DNA of 64,000 nucleotides from Tritrichomonas musculus (Eukaryota > Parabasalia > Tritrichomonadida > Tritrichomonadidae): NCBI GenBank assembly GCA_039105265.1, contig JAPFFF010000004.1:6553501-6617500 (forward strand), given 5' to 3'. The first letter of the stretch is position 1; each line of letters opens with the position of its first letter. The position numbers and the translations under genes are program-made. Below, one piece after another: positions 41,027 through 51,505 of this stretch. The notes beneath the pieces are model-generated. The model worked only from the letters and a program-made list of their open reading frames with translations. It ran no database searches and was not told the origin of the DNA.

Positions 41027-41919
41027 GGTCATTCAATAAGTTCGTAACTGGCACTTTTTTCCACATATAGATATGATATAAAATATTTATTTATTTATAT
41101 ATAAGCATTTCATCAATATCTATACATTTATTATTTTCGATTTTTGTTTAATTTATTATTCAGTACTTTTAAGAGATTTTTTTCAATTTAAGGCTGAAAA
41201 ATGATTATTGAATTTTTGTGGTATTTACTCAATGCATGAAATACTTTTCATTTATCCGAATATTGATATAGGTAATATACATACACTATTATTATAATTA
41301 ATTATAAAATTGATAAATCATTAACCAATGGTTTTGAAAATATCTAAATAAAAATGTTTCAATAAAAAAATTCAATGATTTTGACCTTTTTTGGCTATTT
41401 TTTTTCAAAAATTTGAATATATATATACATTTGGAAATATATAACAATTACTTTTCATTGATTTTTTATATACATATATATTAAATCAATGTCTTATTAA
41501 TTAATATATTTTTTTTTATGAATCTTTTGAATAGGGCTTCAAACCATAGATTCTTTTGAAAAAGTAAGGCTTAACGTACTTTAACGGATCATAACGTATG
41601 CATATTGAGCCATATATAATTTTTAGGTTTGGATAAACATAATTTGGCATGTTTCCAAAAATATATCAATTTGACAATTTTTTTTATCATTCATATGATT
41701 TGAACTAAATATTTTTATAACTCCTTTAATATTCCAAAAAATGAAAATTTAAAAGTAATAAATTTTAAACTCACAACAACTCAGTGAATATTAGTTATAA
41801 TAGCAAACTATTTTAGCAAATTATAGAGTATCGTTCATATATTATTATTATTATATTTATTATTTGAATAATCATTTCTACTTTCTAAAAAGTAGAAGTT
41901 ACGAACTTATTGAATGGCC
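41027..41919. mobile_element. Mariner-like non-autonomous element
   Basis: The terminal arms GGTCATTCAATAAGTTCGTA (left) and the matching right end differ by one base over about 26 and are bounded by TA on both sides. This type of end is common in mariner transposons. The 893 bp between have no transposase frame, so it is deleted or decayed. Confidence 0.65.
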
Positions 41920-42122
41920 TATAGTAATGTTTAATGAAAAATACCATTTTATCGTTGAGGTTACTAAACAGGATAGATATCGAGGTAGATCTAACCTTTT
42001 CACGTGTCGATTTAGTACTTCAAGAAATTGTGCTAGGTACTAAATGATTTCGTATTTTGATCGTAATATCTAGATTTATATGTATCACTCTTTTCTGGTT
42101 CGATATTCTTTCGTGGTACTGT

Positions 42123-42404
42123 TCAAGATATATTACAGAGCTTATCATTGCGTTTCGTGAATCGTTTATTCTTTATGGGTAAATCTTCATTTAAGGATCT
42201 AGCATTGAATTTACTAGCATTAAGATTAAGACATAACTGAGTATTAAATGTTTTATGGTCGCATTTAGCAGTTAACTCCGTAATCGCTCTTTTCAGTAAT
42301 GGTAAATCATCTATAGTATACAACTCTTCTAGACTTGGCTCTGTTGTATTCTTGTTCTTACTATTCGTAGAAGGTATTTCTCTGAAACTCATTTCTGTAG
42401 TCAT
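42123..42404 (-). CDS. Small hypothetical protein inside the large transposon
   Basis: A 93-residue polar protein (EEPS/TEPSLEELYTIDDLPLLKRA region, Lys/Arg-rich end) that I do not recognise. The surrounding DNA at about 41940-42720 is noticeably less AT-rich than the rest of the window. An initiator-like TCATAAAT lies about 10 bases before the ATG. It could be a remnant of the transposon's own gene set or a captured exon. Confidence 0.35.
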   Translation of the reverse strand: MTTEMSFREIPSTNSKNKNTTEPSLEELYTIDDLPLLKRAITELTAKCDHKTFNTQLCLNLNASKFNARSLNEDLPIKNKRFTKRNDKLCNIS

Positions 42405-42922
42405 ATTTTATTTATGAATATTGGATTAAAAAATCTTTTAAATTCGTGTTTGGGGTTATTTATAGAGATATCGTAAACAGGATTTCAGTGTAGTTATATC
42501 GGTTACTAGAACTTTACTGAGGAACCCTCTCATGTATATCATTAACTCACTAAAGTTCGATCTATGGTTTAGAAACTCGTTGGAAAGCTATATATATTGA
42601 AGGTCCATAAGTGTTCTCGGAGGTCTTAGAAGGTTTTAAAAGCGTGTAGAGTGAGTATACGTCGCATCCCTTAATCTTACTACTCATGCTGAAAATGAAA
42701 GAATTGAATTCCATTCACTCGAGCACGTTATATATCTGCAACACTTGCTATAAGCAAAGCAAAAATTATTGATATTCTGGATCATATTTTTCATAATCAA
42801 AACTGATAAACCCCAGTAGTTCTAGATGATGAAATCACCAAACCCTGAAATTTTTGTTTTGATCTCTTCATAAATTGGACGAAATGTTTTTTTCGAAAGT
42901 AAAATCATTAAATATTTTAACA

Positions 42923-43114
42923 TTAAATTATTTTCAAGTCTTTTGATGTTACATTTATCTTTACAATGGCGTTTTTTGCTGATTTTTTGGTTATATAAAA
43001 TGATTTACATAATGAGCACATAAAAATTAGAAACAAATCATGTGCATTGTATTTGGTAATTATTTTAACAAAGCTAAAAGTAACATCAAATTGATTTATA
43101 AACCAGTCACTCAT
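42923..43114 (-). CDS. Short hypothetical frame with a CxxC pair
   Basis: 63 residues, MSDWFINQFDVTFSF..., with MCSLCKSFYITKKSAKNA near residue 33, faintly like a truncated zinc finger. An initiator-like TCAATTAAT abuts the ATG. It may be the 5' stub of a longer gene. Not recognised. Confidence 0.3.
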   Translation of the reverse strand: MSDWFINQFDVTFSFVKIITKYNAHDLFLIFMCSLCKSFYITKKSAKNAIVKINVTSKDLKII

Positions 43115-43257
43115 ATTAATTGAAATTTAAAAAAATATCAGAATAAAAAATAAACTATTGAATTTTCAAAGCTATAAAAAAATTATGAGCTTTGAAACTT
43201 TTTGTATATTCACTCAGTTTTGATAAAGTAAAACATAGGTAGTTTATGTGTCAAAAA

Positions 43258-43606
43258 AAATAAAAATTCGTGAGATTGATATATATTTTTCTTATAAGAA
43301 TATGCTATAAATTTATACAGATTAAAAGAATATTCATTCGTTAGCGGTCTAGAAATTAAAAATGCATAAAATTGAATACATTTTAGCTGAAAAAGTTTAG
43401 CAAAAATCCTTTAATAAAAAAAAAAATTTCTGAACTTATTAAAAAAATTGTGAGAAAATTGATTTCTCGGCCGCTAACGAACGAATAGTTTTCTAATCTA
43501 AATAAATTATGTTTAAATAGTTTATATGAGATAAATTTCTAATTTAATATCATTTTATTTAACATTAAAAAATTGAGAAGAGTCAACCACCTATAAGCAA
43601 AACGTA
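43258..43606 (+). repeat. Dispersed repeat, copy 2 (copy 1 at 19355-19675)
   Basis: Same order and orientation as copy 1, including the inverted-repeat core at 43331-43487 (arms of 26 bases, 23 matching, with CGTTAGCGG). Here it ends directly at the ATG of a DUF3447 gene fragment. Confidence 0.65.
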
Positions 43607-43822
43607 ATGGATTGTAAGAAATATATACAGCAAATGAGAATGGTTCAAGCCAATATTCTCTCCTTTGTAAATGAAGATAAAAATACAGAAAAATACTTTC
43701 AAATTTTAACCAATTTATTTGATGATCAAAATTATAATAATTATAAGCAAAAACTAAGAATCATTCTGAATATGATTGCAATAATTGTTAATAATCATCA
43801 TCGGGTATCCTATTTCTTCTGA
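43607..43822 (+). pseudogene. Captured 5' fragment of a DUF3447 gene
   Basis: 71 codons starting MDCKKYIQQMRMVQANILSF align by eye with the head of the DUF3447 gene at 16064. They run through to the NHHR...FF position (NHYRSPNFF there). Similarity stops there and the minisatellite begins about 57 bases later. It is a gene fragment with its upstream region carried inside a DNA transposon, as Pack-MULEs do. Confidence 0.7.
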
Positions 43823-43879
43823 AAAATAGAGAAAATTTAAATGTTTCTAAAGGATTATATCATTAATATCTATTCTAAT

Positions 43880-45377
43880 TGAATGAATGAAAGTGATTGA
43901 ATGAATGAAATGATTGAATGAATTAAAGTGATTGAATGAATGAAAGTGATTGAATGAATGAAAGTGATTGAATGAATGAAATGATTGAATGAATGAAATG
44001 ATTGAATGAATGAAAGTGATTGAATGAATGAAAGTGATTGAATGAATGAAATGATTGAATGAATGAAATGATTGAATGAATGAAATGATTGAATGAATGA
44101 AATGATTGAATGAATGAAAGTGATTGAATGAATGAAATGATTGAATGAATGAAAGTGATTGAATGAATGAAATGATTGAATGAATGAAAGTGATTGAATG
44201 AATGAAATGATTGAATGAATGAAATGATTGAATTAATGAAATGATTGAATGAATGAAATGATTGAATGAATGAAATGATTGAATGAATGAAATGATTGAA
44301 TGAATGAAATGATTGAATGAATGAAAGTGATTGAATGAATGAAATGATTGAATGAATGAAATGATTGAATTAATGAAATGATTGAATGAATGAAAGTGAT
44401 TGAATGAATGAAATGATTGAATGAATGAAAGTGATTGAATGAATGAAAGTGATTGAATGAATGAAAGTGATTGAATGAATGAAATGATTGAATGAATGAA
44501 AGTGATTGAATGAATGAAATGATTGAATGAATGAAAGTGATTGAATGAATGAAATGATTGAATGAATGAAATGATTGAATTAATGAAATGATTGAATGAA
44601 TGAAAGTGATTGAATGAATGAAATGATTGAATGAATGAAATGATTGAATGAATGAAATGATTGAATGAATGAAATGATTGAATGAATGAAAGTGATTGAA
44701 TGAATGAAATGATTGAATGAATGAAATGATTGAATGAATGAAATGATTGAATGAATGAAATGATTGAATGAATGAAAGTGATTGAATGAATGAAATGATT
44801 GAATGAATGAAATGATTGAATTAATGAAATGATTGAATGAATGAAAGTGATTGAATGAATGAAATGATTGAATGAATGAAAGTGATTGAATGAATGAAAG
44901 TGATTGAATGAATGAAAGTGATTGAATGAATGAAATGATTGAATGAATGAAAGTGATTGAATGAATGAAATGATTGAATGAATGAAATGATTGAATTAAT
45001 GAAATGATTGAATGAATGAAAGTGATTGAATGAATGAAATGATTGAATGAATGAAATGATTGAATGAATGAAATGATTGAATGAATGAAATGATTGAATG
45101 AATGAAAGTGATTGAATGAATGAAATGATTGAATGAATGAAAGTGATTGAATGAATGAAAGTGATTGAATGAATGAAAGTGATTGAATGAATGAAATGAT
45201 TGAATGAATGAAAGTGATTGAATGAATGAAATGATTGAATGAATTAAATGATTGAATGAATGAAAGTGATTGAATTAATGAAAGTGATTGAATGAATGAA
45301 AGTGATTGAATGAATGAAAGTGATTGAATGAATGAAATGATTGAATGAATGAAATGATTGAATGAGTAAAAGTGATT
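43880..45377. repeat. Right minisatellite array of the inverted-repeat element
   Basis: About 85 units of 17-18 bases (TGATTGAATGAATGAAA, with or without G), inverted relative to the left array. A variant unit with GAATTAATG recurs near 44232, 44370, 44578, 44820 and 44994, giving a higher-order pattern absent on the left. Confidence 0.9.
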
Positions 45378-46415
45378 GAATTAAAGCGAATGAAAAAATG
45401 AAAGTGATTACCTAGGGATAATTGAATATAATTGATTCAAATAAATTTTTTAATCAATCACATTCTTCTAATCAAATTAAATCTTCTAAATAATCACATT
45501 CAAACAATTGCATTTTTTATAAATATCGAATTATTTTAAACAATCAAGTACATTCAATCATATTAATTGGATAATTTTCATTAGATTATAATATTTAATC
45601 ATTTTCATTAAATTACAATAATTTAATTCTAAATATTTTTAAAATGTTAAATTTTTCATTAGAAAAAAGCTCAAAGAATTTATAATTTGATGAAAAGAAA
45701 AATAAATGAAAAAGAAGAACGTTTATTATTCGTTTACAATTTTGCAAAATTATTAAGTTTTTAGACATAAAAAAGAAAATAAAGAAACAATACTACTATA
45801 TTTTAAAGTTATACTATATATAGTGTAGATATAACATATTTTTGTCTCTGTTTTTTGAATAATTTTTTGAATATTCATGAGAATTTTCAAAAATAGAAAG
45901 CGAATTACATAGTATTTGTAGTCATGAATATATGTAAAAAATGATAAAGAATATTAATTGAAGCAGTAAAACTTGGTACATGAGTAGACCCGTAAAAAAA
46001 TTGATTATTCGTAATTAGACATCGATTTGAAAAACTGGTTTTTAGCTCATGTTGCTGAGAAAAATTATGTTAAACTTGTTTTTCTACAATAAACCAGCGT
46101 TAAATACTTTTTTTCGAATGATTCTTGGTGAAATAAATTTTAATATGTCGAGCGAGTTGTTTACTTTTGCATAAAAATACTATCATTTGAACGTTCTCCT
46201 GTAGCTGATTCGAGATATATTTTTTTTTAGATTTTTCCTGTGTACTTGTTGCAAAAGATAAAAAAATTGATAAAAAAAAGTGATACTCATGAAATGTTTT
46301 TCTATTAAAATATGATACTAGAATTTTTTTTTCTATTAAAAAATGATACTTATTTTTTTTTAATTGAAAATTTTGATACTGGCCAGAGAAAAAGTGGAAA
46401 TTTTGATATAGTCCC
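45378..46415. repeat. Right unique arm of the long terminal inverted repeat
   Basis: Mirror of 37177-38214. It ends AGTCCC at 46415, followed by the 9-base target duplication. Confidence 0.88.
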
Positions 46416-46761
46416 CTTTTCCTTTATAATTGGGAATTAACTCCAAATCATTTTTGTTAATGTAAATTGTATCAAACTGATCAACTGAGCCTGCATGATC
46501 TGGATGAGCGTGTGTTAAGGCCAAAATTTGTGGTTTTGATGAAACTTTAGATATTTTCGATGGAAGGTCTGTAATCATATGTCCACAATCAATAACCAGT
46601 GTTTTATCTTGTCCTTCAAGTATGTAAATTGAAGATGTGATTCCTTTTTTGGTTTCAAAAAGCCATAAGTGGTCATGAAGTTTATAAGCATCAATATCTT
46701 CATCTTGAAATAATATTGGTAATGAAACTTGATCTTTAACTATCATTTCTTTTGCAGCCAT
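46416..46761 (-). pseudogene. Metallo-beta-lactamase-fold hydrolase, N-terminal half (split by transposon)
   Basis: From the ATG at 46761 the frame runs 115 host codons. It includes LVIDCGHMI and the metal-binding THAHPDHAG (HxHxDH type) near residues 83-91, then LELIPNYKGK, where the transposon begins. Translation would read some 17 codons into the inverted repeat and stop. The promoter is still attached: initiator-like TCATTTGC at 46765-46772. The other metal ligands are 9 kb away in the C-terminal half, so neither half should be an active enzyme. Confidence 0.82.
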
Positions 46762-46772
46762 TTTGCAAATGA

Positions 46773-47226
46773 TTTATAATGTAGCTGCCATCCACATTTT
46801 TCAATGGATCACTTAAAATCGTTTTCATTCAAATTTTATTAAAAATAATATAGTCTTTCAGGTCTAAATCATTTTTCCCATTTAATATTAATTTATATTT
46901 AATATTTATGTATCATTTGCTCATACTTTTGAAACTAATAATTTAATTATTTAAGAATTTTTTTGAGAGTAGCTAATAAATACTCTTAAATAGCATTAAT
47001 TTATATGCTAATTCTTTTTGAACTTAGGGGAAAATAAAATGTGATTATATATAATCTTATTAATCATAATGTTTTGATTCTCCAAATAAATCTGTAAAAG
47101 TTTCAATACTATTTTATTATAATTAGAGTCTGTTCTATCACTTTCAATAAATTATAATAATAAAAAAAAAAAAACATTATTTTCTGAAAAAAACTAAAAC
47201 AATGAGTAGCAATTGATGTTATAATA
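46773..47226. other. Intergenic AT-rich DNA
   Basis: Upstream of the split gene. No frames or repeats recognised except the flank of the hAT-like element. Confidence 0.5.
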
Positions 47227-47234
47227 TATAATAA

Positions 47235-48036
47235 CAGCGTTGTTTATCGATACGACTAAATACCGGTTACCGAAGAAGTATCGGTATTCGGTAAATATCG
47301 ATACTTTTTTGCTCGGTATTTTTATGTATCGATACAAAAGTGCTTCGGTATTTTTAGAGTATCAGCGGTTATTAAAAAAGTACTTTATAATACTTTTTAT
47401 CAGTATCGATACGGTATTTTAATATATAAATTTTATTAATAAATAATGAATAAAAATATTAAAACATTTGATTATTTAATTTAAAATAAATATTTTAATT
47501 ATAAATATAATTACTAGCCTATAAAAAGTATATTATTGTCTTTCTTATTCAGAAATCTCGTCATATTCATTTTCATTAAACAATCCAAATTTTCGATATC
47601 ATTATTATCATTAAAAACAATAAAATTTATATATTTTATGTACTTTTTCATATTAATAGTTAATTCAATAGTTCTGGAATGTTATATTTATCTACAAATA
47701 GAAATTGACATAAAGATGATCAAATTTACGATATTTCAGAAACCATTGATTATTCAATTATTATGATGATTATTTGTTGTAAAATATGTAATTAAAGAGA
47801 ATTAACAATATTTATTAGAACCTTATAAATTTTTTTAATCATCTTTAAATGAATCCGATACATTTTTTGTTAAAAAAATACCGACAAAAAACCTGACATT
47901 CGATACAAATTCTCCACTTTTGTATCGATACTTCGGTTTTTTATCGATAAATACCGTTACCGGCGGTTAGAGCCGGTAATATCGATATTTTACCGGGAAA
48001 ATAACCGCTACCGGAGAGGATCGATACACAACCCTG
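47235..48036. mobile_element. hAT-like non-autonomous transposon
   Basis: The ends CAGCGTTGTTTATCGATAC and CAGGGTTGTGTATCGATCC (reading inward) are imperfect inverted repeats of the hAT CAGGG type. The 8-base duplication TATAATAA lies at 47227-47234 and 48037-48044, as hAT elements make. Both subterminal regions are packed with TATCGATA and CGGTA words, typical of transposase-binding repeats. The middle is AT-rich without a transposase. Confidence 0.85.
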
Positions 48037-48147
48037 TATAATAATATTTAATAATCAAATTAAAAAGAATTTTTTTAATCAATGTGATAAATTTATATTA
48101 ATTAGTTATATTGCAAATCATAAAACTTTAAAAAGTGTTTTATTCCT

Positions 48148-50166
48148 TTAAAGAAATGGATTTTGTATAATAATCACGTCGTCGTCATCATCATCATCAA
48201 CCATTTGAGTTGAATATGAAGATGAATTTTTGTTAATTATATTTGGAGATGCTTTTGATGACAAGGGTGCACTTTTGGCAATTTCATTAAAAGATCGTGA
48301 TTTTCGTTTAGTAGTTGATGTAGCTGCTTTTGCTGATAAAGGAATTCTTTCAGGAGTTTGTGTTTGCTTTGATGTTAAAGATACTCTTTCTGTAGTTTTG
48401 GTGGTTTCTTTTGATGATACTACTATTGTTTCAGTATTTTTTTGAGTTGATTTTGATGATAATTGCTTATTTTGATTTATTTCTGAATGCGCTTTCGATG
48501 ATGAAGATTTTCTTTTATTAATCTTTTTGTTTTTATCATTTTTTGCTTTAGGAATTGGTTCTTTTAGACTTTTAAGTTTTTTGATAGCATCATCATAATC
48601 TTCTTCTGCAGCTAATCTGAAATATTGAACTGCAATTTCTCTATTTTTTGGAATGCCAATTCCATTCAAATTTCCATTGGCATATTTCATCATTCCTTGA
48701 ATGTTTCCCAAGTCAGCTGCTATTTTGTAATATTCCATTGCTAATTCTTCATCTTTATTTACTAAGTTTCCTTCCATCAGCAAGTCTCCGTAAAAATAAT
48801 AAGCATCTGAGTTATTTTGATTGATTGCGCTTTTTATATAGATCAAACCTTCATTTTTTCTTTTATTTGATGGTTTATTTTTGATAAGTGAGTATCCATA
48901 TGTGCATTGTGCATCAGAATCTCCAATATCAGCAGCAAGCTTTAAGTATTTCTCTGCCTCGGGAATGTTTCTTTTAACACCAATTCCTTTATATAAGCAA
49001 AGACCATAATTTCTCATTCCATGAACATTCCCTTGGTCAGCTGATCTTTTTTGATATTCGGCTCCTATTTTCTTTTTTGAAGCATTGTTCAAGTAATTTA
49101 TTTGGAGCAAGAACCCATATTTATTTTGAGCTTCTGAATTATTTAAATTTGCAGATTTTTCAAAATAATATAATGCATTTTCATTATCTTCGTTGTCTTC
49201 TAAAATACCTTTTTGGTACATCGTTCCAAGCTTATATAATGCATTTGGATCATCCATTTTAGCCAATGTCTCTGTATAATTGATATTAACGAAATTTGTA
49301 TACAATTCACAGATTTTGAAATGATTCTTTTCAATTACGTAACTTTCGTCTTGAAATAATTCAATAATCTCTAAGATAGTGATTGTTTCATCATGATTTT
49401 TTGATTGTCCAAAGCATCTTGGAATAATTTCTTGAAATAATTTTGGAAATAAGCTGAATTTGTCAGGATCATTGCTTTCTATAAATTTCTTCAAATCTCC
49501 TTCTTTTTTATGTTTTTGTTTTCCAGTGAAAAACAAGAATAATTGGCACATTAAAACTCCGAATGAATAGATATCGTTTTGACTTGTTGGGAAATTATTA
49601 TTCATACTTGGATCTTTGTAATCTTCATTACACATTTCATTGGAATTGATGTAAAGTCGTTTAATCGGATACAAACCGAAATCGCACAAATAACTTTGAT
49701 TCGCTTTGTCTATCACAATGTTTGAAGGACACAAATTTCCATGATAAATGAGATGCTTGTGAAGAAATGATAAACTTTCTGCAACTGCAAAAAGACAATT
49801 CATTCCATCTTTAAATTTCCAATTAGTTAGGAAATCCGGCCATTTGAAAACTTGGTCTAGTGTTACTGATGAGATATAATTCGTTAAAAATGTCGGTTTG
49901 AATGATGGCTTGAATGATGAATATGAAAATTTTTTATAATAACTGATATATTGCATCTTGCTATTGTAAATCTGAAAGAATGTTTCTGCAATTATTTTTT
50001 GTTGTTTGTGGTTGGTACACTTGAAATTAAATGTTTTTAAAATATATTTTTTGCCGGGCACGCTCTTTCGTTCAACGACTGTTATTTTAGCATGTTTTGT
50101 TTCTGATATTGTTTCCAATTCTTTAAAATCATCAAAGTTAATAAGAGGTGTATATAAGCTCTTCAT
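48148..50166 (-). CDS. Pseudokinase-Sel1 repeat protein
   Basis: A 672-residue intact frame. Residues about 1-270 form a protein-kinase-like domain. The lysine in KKYILKTF and the DFG motif (LCDFGL) are present, but the catalytic loop reads HGNLCPSN (142-149) where active kinases have HRDxKxxN, so the catalytic Asp is Asn. Residues about 300-545 are Sel1 repeats (ALYKLGTMYQKGI, AQCTYGYSL and so on). The tail is Ser/Thr/Lys-rich, ends in an Asp run and closes IIIQNPFL with a TAAA stop. It is probably a signalling or scaffold protein without phosphotransfer. It is divergent from, and clearly related to, the gene at 51506, with which it shares HGNLCPSN and the following DFGLYPIK. Confidence 0.85.
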   Translation of the reverse strand: MKSLYTPLINFDDFKELETISETKHAKITVVERKSVPGKKYILKTFNFKCTNHKQQKIIAETFFQIYNSKMQYISYYKKFSYSSFKPSFKPTFLTNYISSVTLDQVFKWPDFLTNWKFKDGMNCLFAVAESLSFLHKHLIYHGNLCPSNIVIDKANQSYLCDFGLYPIKRLYINSNEMCNEDYKDPSMNNNFPTSQNDIYSFGVLMCQLFLFFTGKQKHKKEGDLKKFIESNDPDKFSLFPKLFQEIIPRCFGQSKNHDETITILEIIELFQDESYVIEKNHFKICELYTNFVNINYTETLAKMDDPNALYKLGTMYQKGILEDNEDNENALYYFEKSANLNNSEAQNKYGFLLQINYLNNASKKKIGAEYQKRSADQGNVHGMRNYGLCLYKGIGVKRNIPEAEKYLKLAADIGDSDAQCTYGYSLIKNKPSNKRKNEGLIYIKSAINQNNSDAYYFYGDLLMEGNLVNKDEELAMEYYKIAADLGNIQGMMKYANGNLNGIGIPKNREIAVQYFRLAAEEDYDDAIKKLKSLKEPIPKAKNDKNKKINKRKSSSSKAHSEINQNKQLSSKSTQKNTETIVVSSKETTKTTERVSLTSKQTQTPERIPLSAKAATSTTKRKSRSFNEIAKSAPLSSKASPNIINKNSSSYSTQMVDDDDDDDVIIIQNPFL

Positions 50167-50169
50167 TTT

Positions 50170-50177
50170 GAATGTGA
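50170..50177 (-). promoter_or_regulatory. Initiator element of the pseudokinase-Sel1 gene
   Basis: Minus-strand TCACATTC three bases before the ATG at 50166; leader about 9 nt. Confidence 0.55.
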
Positions 50178-51241
50178 TCTGAATAAACGAAAATTCAAAA
50201 GAATTGAAAATTCAATAGTTGTCAGTTTATTTGAAAAGAATTATCAAAAAAAAAAATTCAATTAGAAATTCGTTTATTTTTTAATTCTCTGATTCTGAAA
50301 TGATGATTGATATTTGTTCCTTTTCTCGTTGAAAACTCTTTCTTGATTTTCTTTTTCATTATTCTTTTGAATTTCTTTCAATTATTGAATAAAGATATCG
50401 ACTTACCACTTCACCAATTTCATATTGAGTGGAAAGTTTTCATTTAATATAAAAAAAAATAGAATGTTTCATTAAAGAAGAAAATTAATATTATATTATT
50501 TTTAATGTAAATGTAAAGTGTGATTGGATATCATGAAGATTTTCAATTTTTCAGAGATATACATAAATATTTTATTATATTGATTAATACTTTTTAATTA
50601 AATGTGTGTTTTCTTGTGATTTTGTTCATTTTGCAATTGTAAATATATTTCTTGCTAATTTTTTTTAGCATTGCAGCATTTGTATATAACTAATAAGTGT
50701 TTGAAAGAATTAGATTTTAATGAATTATTTTTTATTCAGCAATCTATCAAAAGCATTTGCATGTCCAAAAAATATGATTTTATAATTCCAGATATATTGT
50801 TAATCATTATCATTTCAAGCATTTAGTCTTTTATTAAAAACTTTATTTTCAGGTTGAAAGTAATTTCAGGTAAAAAAACATGAGCTACTCATGGTATTTC
50901 TTAACAAAAGTGCAAATAAGTATTCGTCTTTTATCTGAGGTACGATACAGAGTCAATAATGACCTCAACTTCATAGATCAATAAGTATCGACAAAGATAA
51001 GTATTATCTTTTTTTTTAAAATATATTTATATTCTTTGAATGAAATTATAATAAAAATAAACAAATGCTTGTAAAACCAATTTCAATGTGGCTTGTTATT
51101 TTCCGATTCTCGAGATCGATAATTGATTCACTTTTTGATATCGACAAATAAATACACTCTGATTTTGGAGATCGATTTGAGTTTTTGTTTTCCTCTATTA
51201 AACTTTTTAATAAATTTTTGATCGTAAAATACATTCAATAT
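50178..51241. other. Divergent intergenic region
   Basis: Spacer between the two pseudokinase-Sel1 genes. No frame or RNA gene recognised. Confidence 0.5.
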
Positions 51242-51487
51242 ATTAGACCAAATAACTTATCAATTTTTTAATAATTTTTTTACATCCCTTTCATCAGCTT
51301 GACGATCACTTTTTGACCATAAAATGAGCCAATAAAAATCTCAATCATCTTTTAAAAATGAGAAAAAATGAAAATATTATATAAAAAAAAATGATCAGCC
51401 CTCAATTAAAATCTCAATCATCTTTTAAAAATGATGAAAGGGATGTAAAAAATTATAAAAAAAAATTGATAAGTTATTTGGTCTAAT
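51242..51487. mobile_element. MITE ending 18 bases before the ATG of the large pseudokinase gene
   Basis: The arms of about 55 bases (ATTAGACCAAATAACTTATC inward) are near-perfect reverse complements. The interior holds a direct repeat (CTCAATCATCTTTTAAAAATGA, in part) at about 51337 and 51410. TA-like flanks suggest mariner type. The element fills the whole upstream control region of the next gene. Confidence 0.75.
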
Positions 51488-51491
51488 CTAT

Positions 51492-51500
51492 TCAATGTTC
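51492..51500 (+). promoter_or_regulatory. Initiator-like element of the large pseudokinase-Sel1 gene
   Basis: TCAATGTTC five bases before the ATG, in the 18-base gap between the MITE and the gene. A fair match to the trichomonad initiator. Confidence 0.4.
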
Positions 51501-51505
51501 AAATA

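Larger units (their letters stand above)
37177..46415. mobile_element. 9.2-kb long-terminal-inverted-repeat DNA transposon, MULE- or Merlin-like, non-autonomous
   Basis: The ends read GGGACTATATCAAAATTTCC inward. Both sides are flanked by the 9-base duplication CTTTTCCTT (37168-37176 and 46416-46424). The outer roughly 1.04 kb of each arm is unique sequence. From the edge to a shared CCTAGG it is 999 bases on both sides, and I found no difference by eye. Inside each arm is an inverted minisatellite array. The interior (39614-43879) has no transposase. A 9-base duplication with G-rich ends fits Mutator-like or Merlin elements, both known from trichomonads. Polintons make 5-6 base duplications, and no capsid or polymerase gene is seen. 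Arm identity suggests recent insertion or gene conversion. Confidence 0.88.

Noticed and set aside
37177-46415. Polinton/Maverick-type virus-like element
   Set aside because: The target duplication is 9 bases rather than 5-6, and no polymerase, integrase, protease or capsid gene is recognised. A plain DNA transposon fits better.
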